Assembly (NCBI GenBank): GCA_016271365.2
Contig: CM057454.1
Coordinates: 693,795,501 to 693,859,500, forward strand
Length of the DNA: 64,000 nt
Origin: Neoceratodus forsteri
Lineage: Eukaryota > Chordata > Ceratodontiformes > Ceratodontidae
Direction of reading: 5' to 3'
The position numbers and the translations under genes were made by a program. The notes beneath the pieces were generated by a model that worked only from the letters and a program-made list of their open reading frames with translations, did no database searches and was not told the origin of the DNA. Positions 12,005 to 23,219 of this stretch are shown here, in pieces. The stretch's first letter is position 1; each line of letters opens with the position of its first letter.

Positions 12005-13315
12005 TCAATCATATCCTCTCTCTCCCTCCCTCCTAGTTTTCTGTGGATACAGATCAAGCTTCTCCATCCTCTCCTCATAGGGTTTCCGATGCATGCCCTG
12101 CACCATTTTGATCACCATCCTTTGGACTCTCTCCACCCTATCTATATTTCTATGTTGGTAAGGTCTCCAGAACTGGACCCCGTACTCTAAGTGGGGTTTC
12201 ACCATGGACCTGTAAAGGGGCATCATCACATCCCTCCTCCTGCTTGTTATACCCCTCCCAATACATGCCAGCATTCAAGATGCCTTTCTCACCACCTTGT
12301 TGCATTGATTGGCCACCTTTATGTTGCCTGAAATGATGATCCCCTGATCCCTCTCCTGTTCCATTTCCATAACTTCTTCTCCCTATAGTGTCCACTTGGC
12401 CTATGGGTTTTTGTGCCCTATGTGCGTCATTTTGCATTTCTTTGCATTAAACCTTACTTGCAAACTTTCTGACCACCCCTCCAGTTTTATCAGGTCCTCC
12501 CTCAAAGGCTCCCCCCAGTGTGTCCATTCTATTGCAAATCTTCATATCATCTGCAAATAGGCACACCTTCCCATGTAGTCCATCCACAATATTACTGATG
12601 AAGATGTTAAGAGGATGGACCCCAATACTGACCCTTCGGGCACCCCACTTGTCACTCTTTCCTCCCTGGATTGCTCCCCATTTACCACCACCATCTGACA
12701 TCTGTCCCTCAACCAGATCTCTACCCATTTGGTTATTTTTGGCCCCGCCCCAGACTGCCTAACTTACTTACAAGCCTCCTGTAAGGGACAGTGACAAATG
12801 CCTTGCTGAAGTCCAGATAGGCCACATCCATTGCCCCTCCCTGATCAAACACCCTCATCACCCAGTTGAAACATTTAATCAGGTTCATCTGGCATGACCT
12901 CCCCTTTGTGAACCTGTGCTTTTGGTCATCTTGGAGACCACTGGTTGCAAGTAAGTCAACTATTCTTTCCTTAAGGAGTGCCTCCATAATCGTTTCCACC
13001 ACTGATGTAAGGCTGACCGGACGATAATTTCCTGCCTCCTCCCTGCTGTGGCTCTTGTGTGTTGGCCCTTCTCTAGTCATCAGGAATCCTCCCTGTGTCC
13101 AGTGACAGATTAAACAGTCTAGCCATTGGTGGTGCCAGTTCCTCCCTTAGCTCCCAGAGCACTCTAAGATGTTGGGCGTCTGAACTCGTTGTCTTGTCCA
13201 CATTCAAACTTCTCAGTTCTTCCCTTACCCTGTCCTCCCTGAATGGGCTGGAATACATCCCCCTGACCCCCATTCCCTTCCCACACATCTCTGGTTCCTT
13301 ATCCTCCTTTTCCAC
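12005..13315 (-). pseudogene. CR1-B reverse transcriptase and C-terminal block
   Basis: Motifs in order are NYRPVSLTSVVETIMEALL, KGRSCQMNL, VAYLDFSKAFVTVP (13080-12733), VCLFADDMKICNRM with an intact FADD box (12728-12447), and MLACIGRGITSRRRD with HLEYGVQFW (12274-12005). Several frameshifts are needed to join them, so no functional polymerase can be made. Confidence 0.87.
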
Positions 13316-13719
13316 AATAAAAACTGAATAGAATTACCTGTTCAGTAAGTCCACTTTCTCTAAGTCACCCTCTACCTGACCTCCCCTTTAAGTCTTACTA
13401 TCCCCTGTTTAGATTTCCTTCTCTCACTGACATACCTGTAGAATGTTTCATCTCCTCTTCTGATCTCCCTAGCTATCCCCTCCTCTGTCTCTGCCTTTGC
13501 CCTCCTTATTGTCTGCCCTGCAACCCTCAGTTTCTCCCTGTATACCTCTCTATCCTCCTTTCCTTGCATTCTTTTATATGTCCCAAATGCTTTTTTTCTT
13601 TCCTGTATTGCTCTTGCCACCTCTCTGGTGAACCAGAGTGGCCTTCTTCTTTTTTAATTTTTGCTTACTCTCTTTATGCAAATATCAGTGGCTCTTAAAA
13701 TTTCCCCTTTTATTACCCC

Positions 13720-14450
13720 CTACAATTCCTCCATATCCCCCATTTCTTCCTTGTCCTCCATAGCCTCCCTGAAGATCTTATACATTTTGATGAAATCTGC
13801 ATGCCTGAAGTCCAGTACCTTAGTAGTGGTTCGACTCACTTCTATCCCCGTCTGAATCCTGACTCTAACAGCTCTATGGTCACTTGACCCTTGACTATCT
13901 CCCACTGATACATCATCTATACTTTCTTCATTTGTCAGTGCTAAGTCCAGTGTTGCCCCACCTCTAGTAGGTTCCCTGACCAGCTGCTGAAAGAATGCTC
14001 CCTGCAGGGAGTCCAACAATTCCCTGCTTCTTGCAGATGTCACTGACGGGATTTCCCAGTCAACATCAGTGAGGTTAAAGTCCACCACCAGCCAAAGTTC
14101 CCCTTTTTGTGCCATCCTTTGTACTGTCTGCATCAATTCTTTGTTCCCTTCCCTCCCTTCATAGGAGGGCTGTAGACCAGAACAAGGCATATTGCTGCAT
14201 CAGTCCATTTTTCCAGCATGACCTACAGGACCTCCACCGCTCCTTGTTTTTTCTGTACTTCAGTCACCCTTATCCCATCCTTTATGTAAAGTGCAGCCCT
14301 CACCTGTCCTGTCCTTCCTAAAAAGACTATACCCCGGGATAACCACTTCATAGTCCTGGTGCGCCATCCACCAGGTCTCCATTATGCCCACCAGGTCCAG
14401 TCCCTCATCCACCATAGTGGCCTCCAAGTCCACCAGTTTATTTCCCATAC
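13720..14450 (-). pseudogene. CR1-B endonuclease domain
   Basis: It reads MGNKLVDLEATMVDEGLDLV (14448-14390) and METWW, then VDFNLTDVDWEIP (14190-13720 frame), where family members usually have GDFN. The terminal catalytic SDH is intact (GSSDHRAV). A frame break lies near 14260. Confidence 0.83.
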
Positions 14451-14539
14451 ACTTGGCATTGGCTGATATTCCCCTCCACTATGTTTCCCTCTCCCCTTTT
14501 TTTCCGCTCCGTACTTCTCCTGCCCCCCTCCTGCAGGGA

Positions 14540-14962
14540 AGTGCTAGCTAGGCAATGCCCTCCTGTTGCATCCACCTTCCTTTCCCTAGTCTTGTACTCC
14601 CCACTTAGTTTAAATCCCCTTCCAAGACCCTAGCTATAGATCATTGCAGCTTTCCCTTCAGCACCCTAACGGCCTTCTCATTTATGTGCAGACTATCTTT
14701 TCCACATAACCCCTCATCTGCCCACATGTCAACCCTCTCCCCTATGCATGCAAAACCTTCATCCTCACCCTAAGCCACCCATTGCACTCAAAATGCCAGT
14801 GAACTTACCTCCTCCCTACAGCCCCAGGCCAGCTCCCTGAACCTATTTTGAACCTCCTCTACTTCATTTCCCACATGGGCATTTGTACCTAAGTGTATTA
14901 CTAGATGTAGCTTCCCCCCACTACCCTTATGCCTTCCCTTATCTTTTGCTTTTGCTACATTA
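14540..14962 (-). pseudogene. CR1-B ORF1, SGNH-esterase-like domain (C-terminal part)
   Basis: The minus strand near 14910-14870 reads LHLVIHLGTNAHVG, matching the block-III GTN motif of SGNH hydrolases. It is followed by a helical stretch (EVEEVQNRFRELAWG). Near 14700 a decayed block V reads LHINEKAV. CR1 ORF1 proteins of many vertebrates are known to carry such an esterase domain. The N-terminal catalytic serine block is not present, and stops interrupt the rest. Confidence 0.65.
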
Positions 14963-14970
14963 TGAATTAA

Positions 14971-15489
14971 AGAGCTAGAGGAACCAAAACAGATAGACAG
15001 GAAAATGATACAAATTTTAAGAAGTAGTCAGTTGTAACTGTTTGTTTCTGAAGTATTTTCCTTTTTCCTTTTGCTCACTAGAAAGTTTTCTATGTGATAA
15101 TATTGTGCTAGATGTGTGGAACAGCTCTTAGCCTGGCAGCTGACATATCTACCTCTACTTCCCCCACTACATCATCAGCACTTTGATCTCACTGATATTG
15201 ACATCACAGGCTAGTAATCTGACAGCTACTGAGTGGCTGTTCCTAAGCAGTAGTAGTGATGTCACACTCAGTAAGGTTACAATGCTGAATATGTAATGGG
15301 GGAGAGGGGAATATAACTAGATATGTCAGCTGCCAGGCAGAGTGCTGTTCCACATATCACACTGTCTAACATCAGGTAAACAGTCTTCTAATTAACCAAC
15401 AGAAAAGCAAAAAAAGTACCTCAGTTATAAAACGTAATGGTTGACTGCTTCTAAAAACTAATATTAGTTTTAGACAGTACACTAGCTCT
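14971..15489. repeat. Foldback element, copy 1
   Basis: The ends are inverted copies of each other. AGAGCTAG at the left pairs with CTAGCTCT at the right, and TTTTAAGAAGTAGTCAGTTG pairs with a diverged reverse complement ending at about 15457. An inner pair around TGACATCA/TGATGTCA lies close to the centre. It is about 520 bp and non-coding. A related element lies at 60441-61047. Confidence 0.7.
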
Positions 15490-16794
15490 GTAATCTCCTC
15501 AGCTTGGGGAGTTTTTTTTAAAAAAAACCTCAAGCATGAACATCATAAGGGGAACATGAAACCAGTTGCAAGGATACAGATGGCAAGGAGAACTTATTCA
15601 TAGAGGGTGGAGGAAGTTCTTCACTTCCCAAATGGTGAATTTTAGATCTAGGGCACAGAGAGACAAGGACAGGTAAGGGCCCCAAAGCTGAGAGTACCAT
15701 AAGATGGTGCTGTCACTGAAGAACTAGAACTAGAACCAGAACCAGTACTAGCACTAGTGCCAGTACCTGGGTTCATATGAGTGCTCCATTTTTATAGTTA
15801 CAGAACAGGTCTGGAACGTGTTGGCCTACTTCAAGCAGTTTTATTATAAGAATAGTTTAATTTAACTAATAAACATACACTGTATAAAAGAGCTTGCTCA
15901 CCTTTTCTCACCAGCAAGATTCATTAGGAATGTCATGTCACAATTATTCTTCTCTTTACCTAACAAAAGCATTAAGCTACACAACTATTTCATATGCCTA
16001 AAAGCAGAAAGTAAAATAACTACAGTATTTAATATGCCAGGCTATCTTTTCTGCTATTCAGACTTTTGAATTTAGGGTGCAGGAAAAACCTTTCCTAAGT
16101 GAGCTACATACATACATATATACATACATATAGTACACATTACACATACACATAGAACAACTGCCACAATGTTTCCATATGTGTTATAAACAACTATCCC
16201 CCAAAAATAGTCTTTAGTGACCTGTAGCCTTCTGACTGTTAGGTTTGCATGAGAGGACTGTCAAATACTAGAAACATAGAGTTGATCCCAGTTTCTTACC
16301 ACTGTGTGACCCATCAGCAATGCCCAGCCAATACTTGCTAAGAGTAATCTTTGGCAGCCATGTTTGAAGCTCTGGACTGTCCTCCACTTTGCAAAAAGAC
16401 CAGGATATTCATAGTCTGTTTTAGGGGGTTTCTCAGGCCGGAGTTATCCAGAGGGGGAAATGGAATTTACTGCAAGTGGCTATGCTGAGAAATGGTCTCA
16501 TAATTGCTAGTAAATTGTAGCATAAAAACATGGCTATTTCTAAATGTCACCTTACAGGAGAAGTGTTGTCATGGTAGCTAGAGATTTCTAGTTGTGTGTG
16601 AGACTAAGGTGTTAGATATGTGAAGAAAAAATTATATTTGTGAGGTCAAGGAATTAGATGTGTGAAAAATTATGTGTGAAAATGCAAATATGCTAAGGTG
16701 ACTTCTGAGTAAGTCTGTAATAGACTGTATCTTTTTTTATAGTTTTAGAAATTAAATTGAGAGGACAAGCCGGAGATGAACTACAGTCTGCAGC
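15490..16794. other. Non-coding stretch
   Basis: No gene is seen. A short degenerate array of AACTAG/AACCAG hexamers lies at about 15722-15770, and CATA-type simple repeat at about 16108-16160. Confidence 0.45.
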
Positions 16795-16876
16795 ATTAGT
16801 TAAAGGTAGAAAAAATGGGCAGACTAGATGGGCCAGGCAGTCCATATCTGCTGACAAATTCTATGTATCTATGTAG
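16795..16876 (+). repeat. CR1-type 3' tail fragment
   Basis: It reads GCAGACTAGATGGGCCAGGC, then CATATCTGCTGACA, then TCTATGTATCTATG. This is the same tail as at 3188-3262 and 60290-60362. CR1 coding sequence is not recognised upstream. Confidence 0.65.
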
Positions 16877-17574
16877 TATATAGGCCTTGTTAGTTTTTAA
16901 GGTCCTCTTTTTGCTGACTTTGCCTAGAATGTATTGGCCTGGCCTATTTGTAGCTAGACCCAGGTCCTGGGGGAAGGTTTTCCTGGCATCAATTCTCTTT
17001 GTTAGGTGGAACAGCATGGGAAGTAGAGCCTACTGACTGACCACAGAATATCATTCTAGTGCTGATGGAATGACTATCATCTGCCATCTGCACAAAATGA
17101 AGCATTCAGCCTCGACACTGGCTGCCACCACTCATCGCAAGAACTGTCTACATTGCCATGAACCAGAAGGAGATATACCTGGAGCCATAGGGAAAGCGAC
17201 ATGGAGAGGGACCTGCCAGGGCCTTTAGAACATGACTGCACAATTTTCTAGCAGAAAAGCCAGATGGCCAGGCAAGTAAGCTGATCATTTTTAATTTTAA
17301 TTGATTTTTGTTAGAACTATGAACACCCCCCTGAGGGAGGTTGTTCAACATACGTATTATATCGTTTGCAAAGAAATATAATTTTGCCACTGTCCTGCAG
17401 CTTTTGGTGATCCTAACCTGTTTATTATGATTTTGGATGCATGATTATCATTTGTGATATCAAAATCTAGACTGTTTCTTAGTATTTCATTGTGCATAAT
17501 GCCAAACATGAGTAATATTGTATAGCACCTTTATTCTGCTGGTTTCAAGAGACATAAGCCCTAGTTACACAAAA
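16877..17574. other. Unclassified stretch
   Basis: Short minus-strand open frames (17017-16796 and 17390-17148) have no recognisable domain. The first overlaps the CR1 tail and is unlikely to be coding. Confidence 0.35.
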
Positions 17575-18085
17575 GCACAGAAACATAGACTCTGACAGCA
17601 GAAGGAGACCAAGGTTCCATCAATTCTGCCCATATTATGATACTGCCTACCTGTACTGGTGAGTTGTTTCCCTCTCCCCCATACTCCTTCATCCTTCAAT
17701 ACTGTGTTGCCTCCCCACAGACTGTGATCCCTTGCCCTGTGCCAGCCATGATTAATTTCATATAGGGTAGTGGCCCACACCACTTCTGCTGGCAGTCTAT
17801 TCCATGGTTCCACCACCCTTTCCATAAAGCAAACCATCTTCACATCTCTCTTGAACTTGTTCCCCACCAACCCACAATCTTGCCCCTAGTGGGTGTGTCC
17901 CTATTCCTTACAAAGAGGTCCTCACTATTTACCCTGTTTATGCCCCTATAAAACTTATATGTTTCAAGCATGTCCCCTCTTTCATGCCCGACCACCAGTG
18001 GCTACATATTTAGGGCCACCAGCCATTCCTTATAGGATCTGCCTTGCTGGCCCTGAATCATCAAGAACAGCTGAGAAACCATACA
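17575..18085 (-). mobile_element. CR1 LINE 3' end, copy C
   Basis: On the minus strand it reads a diverged DSGPARQILYKEWLVALNM near 18080, then ERGDMLETYKFYRGINRVN, FMERVVEPWNRLPAEVV, and a 3' tail ending near 17575. This is the last ~170 codons of CR1 ORF2. It is 5'-truncated and frameshifted. Confidence 0.8.
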
Positions 18086-18494
18086 CACACCAGTATCTGT
18101 ACTGGTGCTACCACTACCGTACAGTAGAACTGAAGTGAAAACAAAATAAAAGTGGCACACACATGAGATAAGGGTATAAAAAGTTATTTAATTTCAAACA
18201 GTAATTACATAGCATTGCTACTGTAACCCCCATTTATAGCACCTCTCTCTCTGGAGGCTTCATAGGGGCGGAGCTAGAAAATGTGCACATGATTACAAAA
18301 ATATCAATAAATTAGATATTTAAATGTAGTCAATAGGAGATATGCAACTGTATAAAGAGAGTACCCCAAAGTGAAAGATCAAAGTTGTAATTCCGAAACT
18401 TTTAATAAATAATACATTTTTACAGGTTAAAATGTGCCTAACATGAAAAGTGTAAGTGCCAAAACCTAAAAAATACAAAACTGATCAAATGTAT
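18086..18494. other. Non-coding stretch
   Basis: AT-rich sequence between two CR1 3' ends; nothing recognised. Confidence 0.4.
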
Positions 18495-19235
18495 CTCATA
18501 ACATAGGAACATAGACACATAAATAATGATGGCAGAAAAAGACCAAAGATCTGTCTACTCTGTCTGAGTTCCCTATTTAGCCCTGGGACCTACTGCTCTT
18601 TAGGGTCTTAGCCCTCCCCATCCTTCCCTCCATTTCTCTCCCTGTTTCTGCTGCCCGAGCAACTACCATACCCTTCATTTGGTCCCAATCATGCTTGAAC
18701 CCATCAACAGTTTTAGCACCCACAGCTTCAGCAGGCAACTGTTCCATGGCTCCACCACACTTTCTGTAGAAGAATACTTCCTCATCTCCCTTTTGAGCCT
18801 TCCTCCTGTCAGTTTCTCCTTTCAGTTTCCACTCACGTACATGTGACCATGAACTAGTATTCAAGCTAAATATTCCCCCGCAGTTCACCTTATTAAATCC
18901 TTTTAGGAACATGAAGGTCTCTATCATATCTGCCCTCTCCTTTCTGGTCTCCAGCAAGTACATGTTCGGTATCTTGAGGTGCTCCTCTTAGGACCTACCC
19001 TATTGGCCCTGAATCATTTTTGTTATCCTGCATTGCACCGTCTCCAGCCTTTTTCTATCCTTACTGAGACAAGGATTCCAGAGCTGGGTGGAGTATTTCA
19101 GGTGTGTCTTCACCAAGATTCTGTATAGGGAAAGTATTATCTCTTCCCTTCTGCTATCACTTCCCCTCCCAATGCATCCCAGCATCCTACTTGCTTTGCT
19201 ATATGCATGACTAAATTCCCACCCTGCTAGGGTTA
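18495..19235 (-). mobile_element. CR1 LINE 3' end, copy D
   Basis: The minus strand reads MLGCIGRGSDSRREE (19185) and LKYSTQLWNPCL, then a stop-broken linker, then TRKERADMIETFMFLKGFN and QLPAEAVGAKTVDGFKHDW (18963-18577). The tail lies near 18500-18560. It is 5'-truncated just before the Harbinger terminus at 19244. CR1 sequence does not resume beyond 28290, so there is no proof that Harbinger inserted into this copy. Confidence 0.82.
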
Positions 19236-19243
19236 GATACAGT

Positions 19244-19262
19244 GGGCCCGATTCCAGAACAG
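19244..19262 (+). repeat. Harbinger left terminal inverted repeat
   Basis: It reads GGGCCCGATTCCAGAACAG. It matches the reverse complement of the right end at 14 of 19 positions, including the whole GGGCCC start typical of many Harbinger ends. Confidence 0.75.
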
Positions 19263-19744
19263 ATACGCCTGATGGAAATGCAGTATGCCAGCACTAAATG
19301 GCACAAATCATAGGTTATGCCAGCAACCTGTCACATACGCAATTCCAGAAGGCCCCTTGCGCCACAAGCCTCAACCACTGCGCCAAACATAACTTACAAT
19401 GAACTTACACCAGAAAAAGCATGCACCAATGCGTAGTGTGACTTGTGACATGGGTAATGCACATGTACAACACAGGAGCAATTACAGAATATGCAGCGTA
19501 AGTGATAATGCCAAAACAATGAGACGCAACCTAGACCAAGGAGGAGGTGGTCTAACTGGAGGACAGCATATATTACCCCCCCCCCAACAGACAGACAGCA
19601 TTCAGCAGTGTGGACTGTCACACTTTTGGAAGCATGTCAGTATTATCAGCCCTACTGGGCATCATGCTATCTGAGGAACGAGAACTCAAGCATGTCAGGT
19701 GCCATGACAGGACCCAGGGGACCGAGCATCCACAGCGGTGACTG

Positions 19745-20385
19745 ATGGTGCCAAGACCACCCATGCAAAGAGTGAGACACACATGGAAGTCCTATGAGGA
19801 GTTGACAGAGGAGCAGTGCATTGCATGTTACAGGCTCAGCAAGAGCACCATCAGGGAGCTATGCTATGACCTGTGGAAGGACATACACAGTACCACAAAC
19901 AGGGATCACCCACTGGTTGTGGAGATGTGCATCAGTACAGCACTGTGCTTCCTGGCAACAGTGTGCATATCCCAACTGGTGGTGTCAAGGTGCCTGAGGA
20001 GGTTCCTGACAGCCCTGACAAGATGCACCGCAAGGTACATCAGCTTCCCATGGGATGCCCAACAACAGCACTAAGTGAAGCAGGCATTTTACAACATGGC
20101 ACAGTTCCCCCATGTACTAGGGAACACTTGTGGCCATCAGGGCACAAACAGCAAATGGAGATGCGTACATCAACAGAAAGGGGCACCACTCCATGAACAT
20201 TCAGGTGGTATGCGACAGCGACTGCCGCATACTGGATGTGGTGTCCAAGTACCTTGGATCCTGCCACGACTCTCACATATTCCAGAACAGTGGGCTACAG
20301 GAGGCCTTTGAGAGAGGGGACATCAGAGATGGATGGCTAATAGGTATACACTGGGGCTGATGAACCCTGCAGTGGTGAGCATGTG

Positions 20386-20423
<38 letters not shown>

Positions 20424-21169
20424 AGCTGCAGACAGTGTGCGCAGCTGTGTGTGGACAGGGTGGCACAACAGGGGAACAGGATGCACAGGCAATGCAGCAT
20501 ACAGATGTGACAGTCACAAAGACATGTGGCACAGCACACATGGGACGCATGCAGAGCCAGGAACCATACACAGTGCACCACACACGGGCATGGGTGAGTG
20601 ACACAATGCCACAGGACGCCCACACTGTGCATTTACACAGCCAGGGGTATGTGTGTGTGATAGTGTATGTGCATATGTGTGTGTGTGTGGGGGGACACAC
20701 ACACAATAGGCAGCAGATGTGGGCAGTGCAGTACATAGCAACTGGCAACTAAACTGTAACTTCCCCATTCACAACAGTTGACAGTGGATACCCCCAGATA
20801 CCATGGTTGATGACACCAGTGAGAACACCACAGACTGCAGCAGAGGAGCAATATAATGAGATCCTCACCAGCACAAGAGCAGTCACTGAGCACATATTCA
20901 GGCTCCTAAAGGCAAGATTCCGATGTCTTGGCCGATCAGGAGGTGCGCTGCAGTACAGCCCTGAGATGGCTTGCAGGATAGTGCTCGCTTGCTGCATCCT
21001 ACATAACATTGCACTGGCACATTGTGTACCACTGTCTGACAGTGACCAGGAGGATGGTGTGCCACTGGAAGACAATGGAGAGCCCGACAGAATGGCAGAA
21101 GAACAGTCACAAGGGGGTGCGTCTGCAGGACACAGTGCAAGATGTAAAGTGATACACCGATACTTCTGA
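19745..21169 (+). pseudogene. Harbinger (HARBI1-like) DDE transposase, two exons, broken
   Basis: The protein would cut and rejoin the element's ends in the nucleus. Exon 1 (19745-20343) reads LTEEQCIACYRLSKSTIREL near the N-terminus, then VVCDSDCRILDV and GSCHDSHIF. Exon 2 (20778-21169) opens VDSGYPQIPW, carrying the second catalytic Asp, then AVTEHIFRLLKARFRCL with the Glu, and CCILHNIALAH. The intron 20344-20777 is phase 1 with GT...AG ends and holds a TG microsatellite. The ATG at 19745 fits the N-terminal similarity. Damage: an in-frame TAA at 20072-20074, and a frameshift near 20120-20130 where the segment holding the first catalytic Asp (normally DGTH-like) appears deleted. It cannot make active enzyme. 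Confidence 0.88.
20389..20420 (+). repeat. (TG)n microsatellite in transposase intron
   Basis: An uninterrupted GT/TG run lies within the 20344-20777 intron; more TG-rich sequence follows at about 20646-20690. Confidence 0.95.
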
Positions 21170-22590
21170 GGCATCACACTACCTCCACCACCCCAAGGGT
21201 CGCACCTGCAGCAGTATGGAACACACAGTGGTGGGATGCCACACCAACATGGCACCAGAACCCCTGTCTGATGAACACCACAGGATGGGATACTGTTTGC
21301 CAGGTGCAATGCAACACATGTGGCAGCACTGCTGCTGTACCAGTGACCATATGTGTCATACAGCAACTGGCCAACATGGCTGCATGCAAAGCTAGTCCAC
21401 CGGGCCATCCACGGATGTTTACTGTATGCTAGGAGGGTGTTGTGGGCACACAGACCTAGACGTGCATGGGACCAAGGCCCCCACATGCTGTGGCCAGACT
21501 TGGGGAAAGGCAACGCAGGGAGGACCAGCAGTGCAATGGGTCACAATGGGAGTGGCACAAGATACAGATGTGCAGTGATGGCCCAGCATAGTCATGCAGC
21601 AGGGGTACAATGACAACATGGGGCCATGTGCAATACCGAGGGGTGACTCTCAACAGGTGCGGCTGTGTATGGCCGCATGCACATTGTCATGTCAGCAGTG
21701 CAGGGAACTGTGTAGTGCGAATGGCCCTGCCCAAAGACACATGTGCCATGTGGCGGGGGTGGTAGTGACCTTGAATGGTGGCAGGCATACAGGCAGTGGC
21801 AGAGTGACTGTAGTGCGGGGTACAAGACAAGGGCACCATGAGGCCTCGGTGCTGCACATGTAGACAGGCTGACATGCTGCACAACACACTGGAACCAGCA
21901 CCACACACCATGGGTAGTGCACTGCAACATACATGTCCACACAAGTGACACTGCAACACCCCAGGAATGCACCTGGGGGCAGTCACACACTGCCCAACAG
22001 ACAACCCATGACAGACACCAACACAGTACTAGACAGGGTGGATATGGACACAGCACAGGCCCCAGGAATGCATATACCACACAGTGTACTACACAACACA
22101 CGGGGGTGCACACACAGTCCAGCAGTGCACATGGCATGCAATATAAGTCATGGTCTATGTGGAAACAGGTGGCATCAGTCAACAAACAGGACAGTGGCAC
22201 ACCATGTGGTTGGTGCCACCAGGCACAGTGCTCCTGCCATGGCCACTGGTGCATGTAAACAGTGATGCCACAACAGGTACACAGCATTGGGCAGCACATT
22301 CCTGCAAGCATCTGGCGCGTGTACACACCATGGTGATGTGCCACTGGTACCACCCACAGGGCCTACTACACCACTGTGTGGAATAGTGCCGTAACGGCCC
22401 ATGGATACCACACAAGCATGACCGACACCGTGTGGTGGCATGTGTACACATCCCATCACAGAGTGCTGCTCCACACACAGTGCTTCATGATGGCACAGAG
22501 TGTAACTGTGGTTGAGGTGTGTACAGCCATCACACATGTTCCATGTGCAGGATGGGGACACACATGCAACAGTTCAGATCTGTTACAGGT
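21170..22590. other. Harbinger internal non-coding sequence
   Basis: CA/TG-rich sequence lies between the transposase stop and the 3' region of the minus-strand genes. Apparent open frames on both strands are low-complexity and show no domain. Confidence 0.5.
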
Positions 22591-22621
22591 GCACACGCAC
22601 ACACACACACACACACACACA
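22591..22621. repeat. (AC)n microsatellite
   Basis: This is a run of AC dinucleotides inside the Harbinger element. Confidence 0.9.
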
Positions 22622-22667
22622 TGCAGACCACACACAGGGACACTGAGACAGTGTTGCCAAAAAACAG

Positions 22668-22673
22668 TTTATT
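22668..22673 (-). other. Candidate polyadenylation signal for Harbinger gene B
   Basis: The minus strand reads AATAAA here (TTGTAATAAACTG), about 550 bases downstream of the open frame that ends at 23220. No other canonical signal was noticed between them. The assignment is inference. Confidence 0.4.
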
Positions 22674-23219
22674 ACAAAACAAGGAACAACAGTCAATGTA
22701 GAACAGTAAGCACTTAAACAGTAACACGGGGTAGGGGAGTATGTACATGGGTGCACAAAACAGTTCAGTGCCCCCCCCAACAACAAGAACACTAACAACA
22801 ACAGCAGAACAGTAAATAGTGAATATAACACCCTTCAGCCATGCACACAGGGTACAGGCCCCCCCCCCCACGGCACGGCATGGCATGTTCACAGTGCACA
22901 AGACCGTATATAGGCACTGTTGGTGCCACATCATTACTGCACCCCTACCCTATTGGTCCAACAGGGCATTCAGCAGAGCACCAAGGGACCCATGTAGGCA
23001 TGCTACATCACCTATAATAGCAGCCACAAGCTGAATGAGGACCTGGTCCCTGTTGGCTGGCTGTTCCTGTTGTGCCGGTTTCTGCTGTGGAAGACCACCC
23101 ACAGCCTGCTATCCAAGCCCCTCTGCAGGTGCCCCGACATCCACCTCTGGGGCCACATGGTGCAGTTGTATCATAGCACCTGCATCAGTGCCCATGTCAG
23201 CCACAACCACCTGTGACAC

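Larger units (their letters stand above)
11608..14965 (-). mobile_element. CR1 LINE, copy B (near full coding length)
   Basis: On the minus strand this carries the end of ORF1 with an SGNH-esterase-like domain (14.96-14.54 kb), endonuclease (14.45-13.72 kb), linker (13.6-13.1 kb), reverse transcriptase (13.1-12.45 kb), a CR1 C-terminal block (12.27-12.0 kb) and a CR1 3' tail ending at about 11608 (TTTCTATATTTCTATG on the minus strand). It is broken by frameshifts and stops. The upper end meets a foldback element at 14971. Confidence 0.9.

Noticed and set aside
20273..22353. Minus-strand open frames opposite and downstream of the transposase (including 254 and 253 codons)
   Set aside because: They are antisense shadows or low-complexity readings of CA/TG-rich DNA with many Cys, His and Val residues and no recognisable domain.
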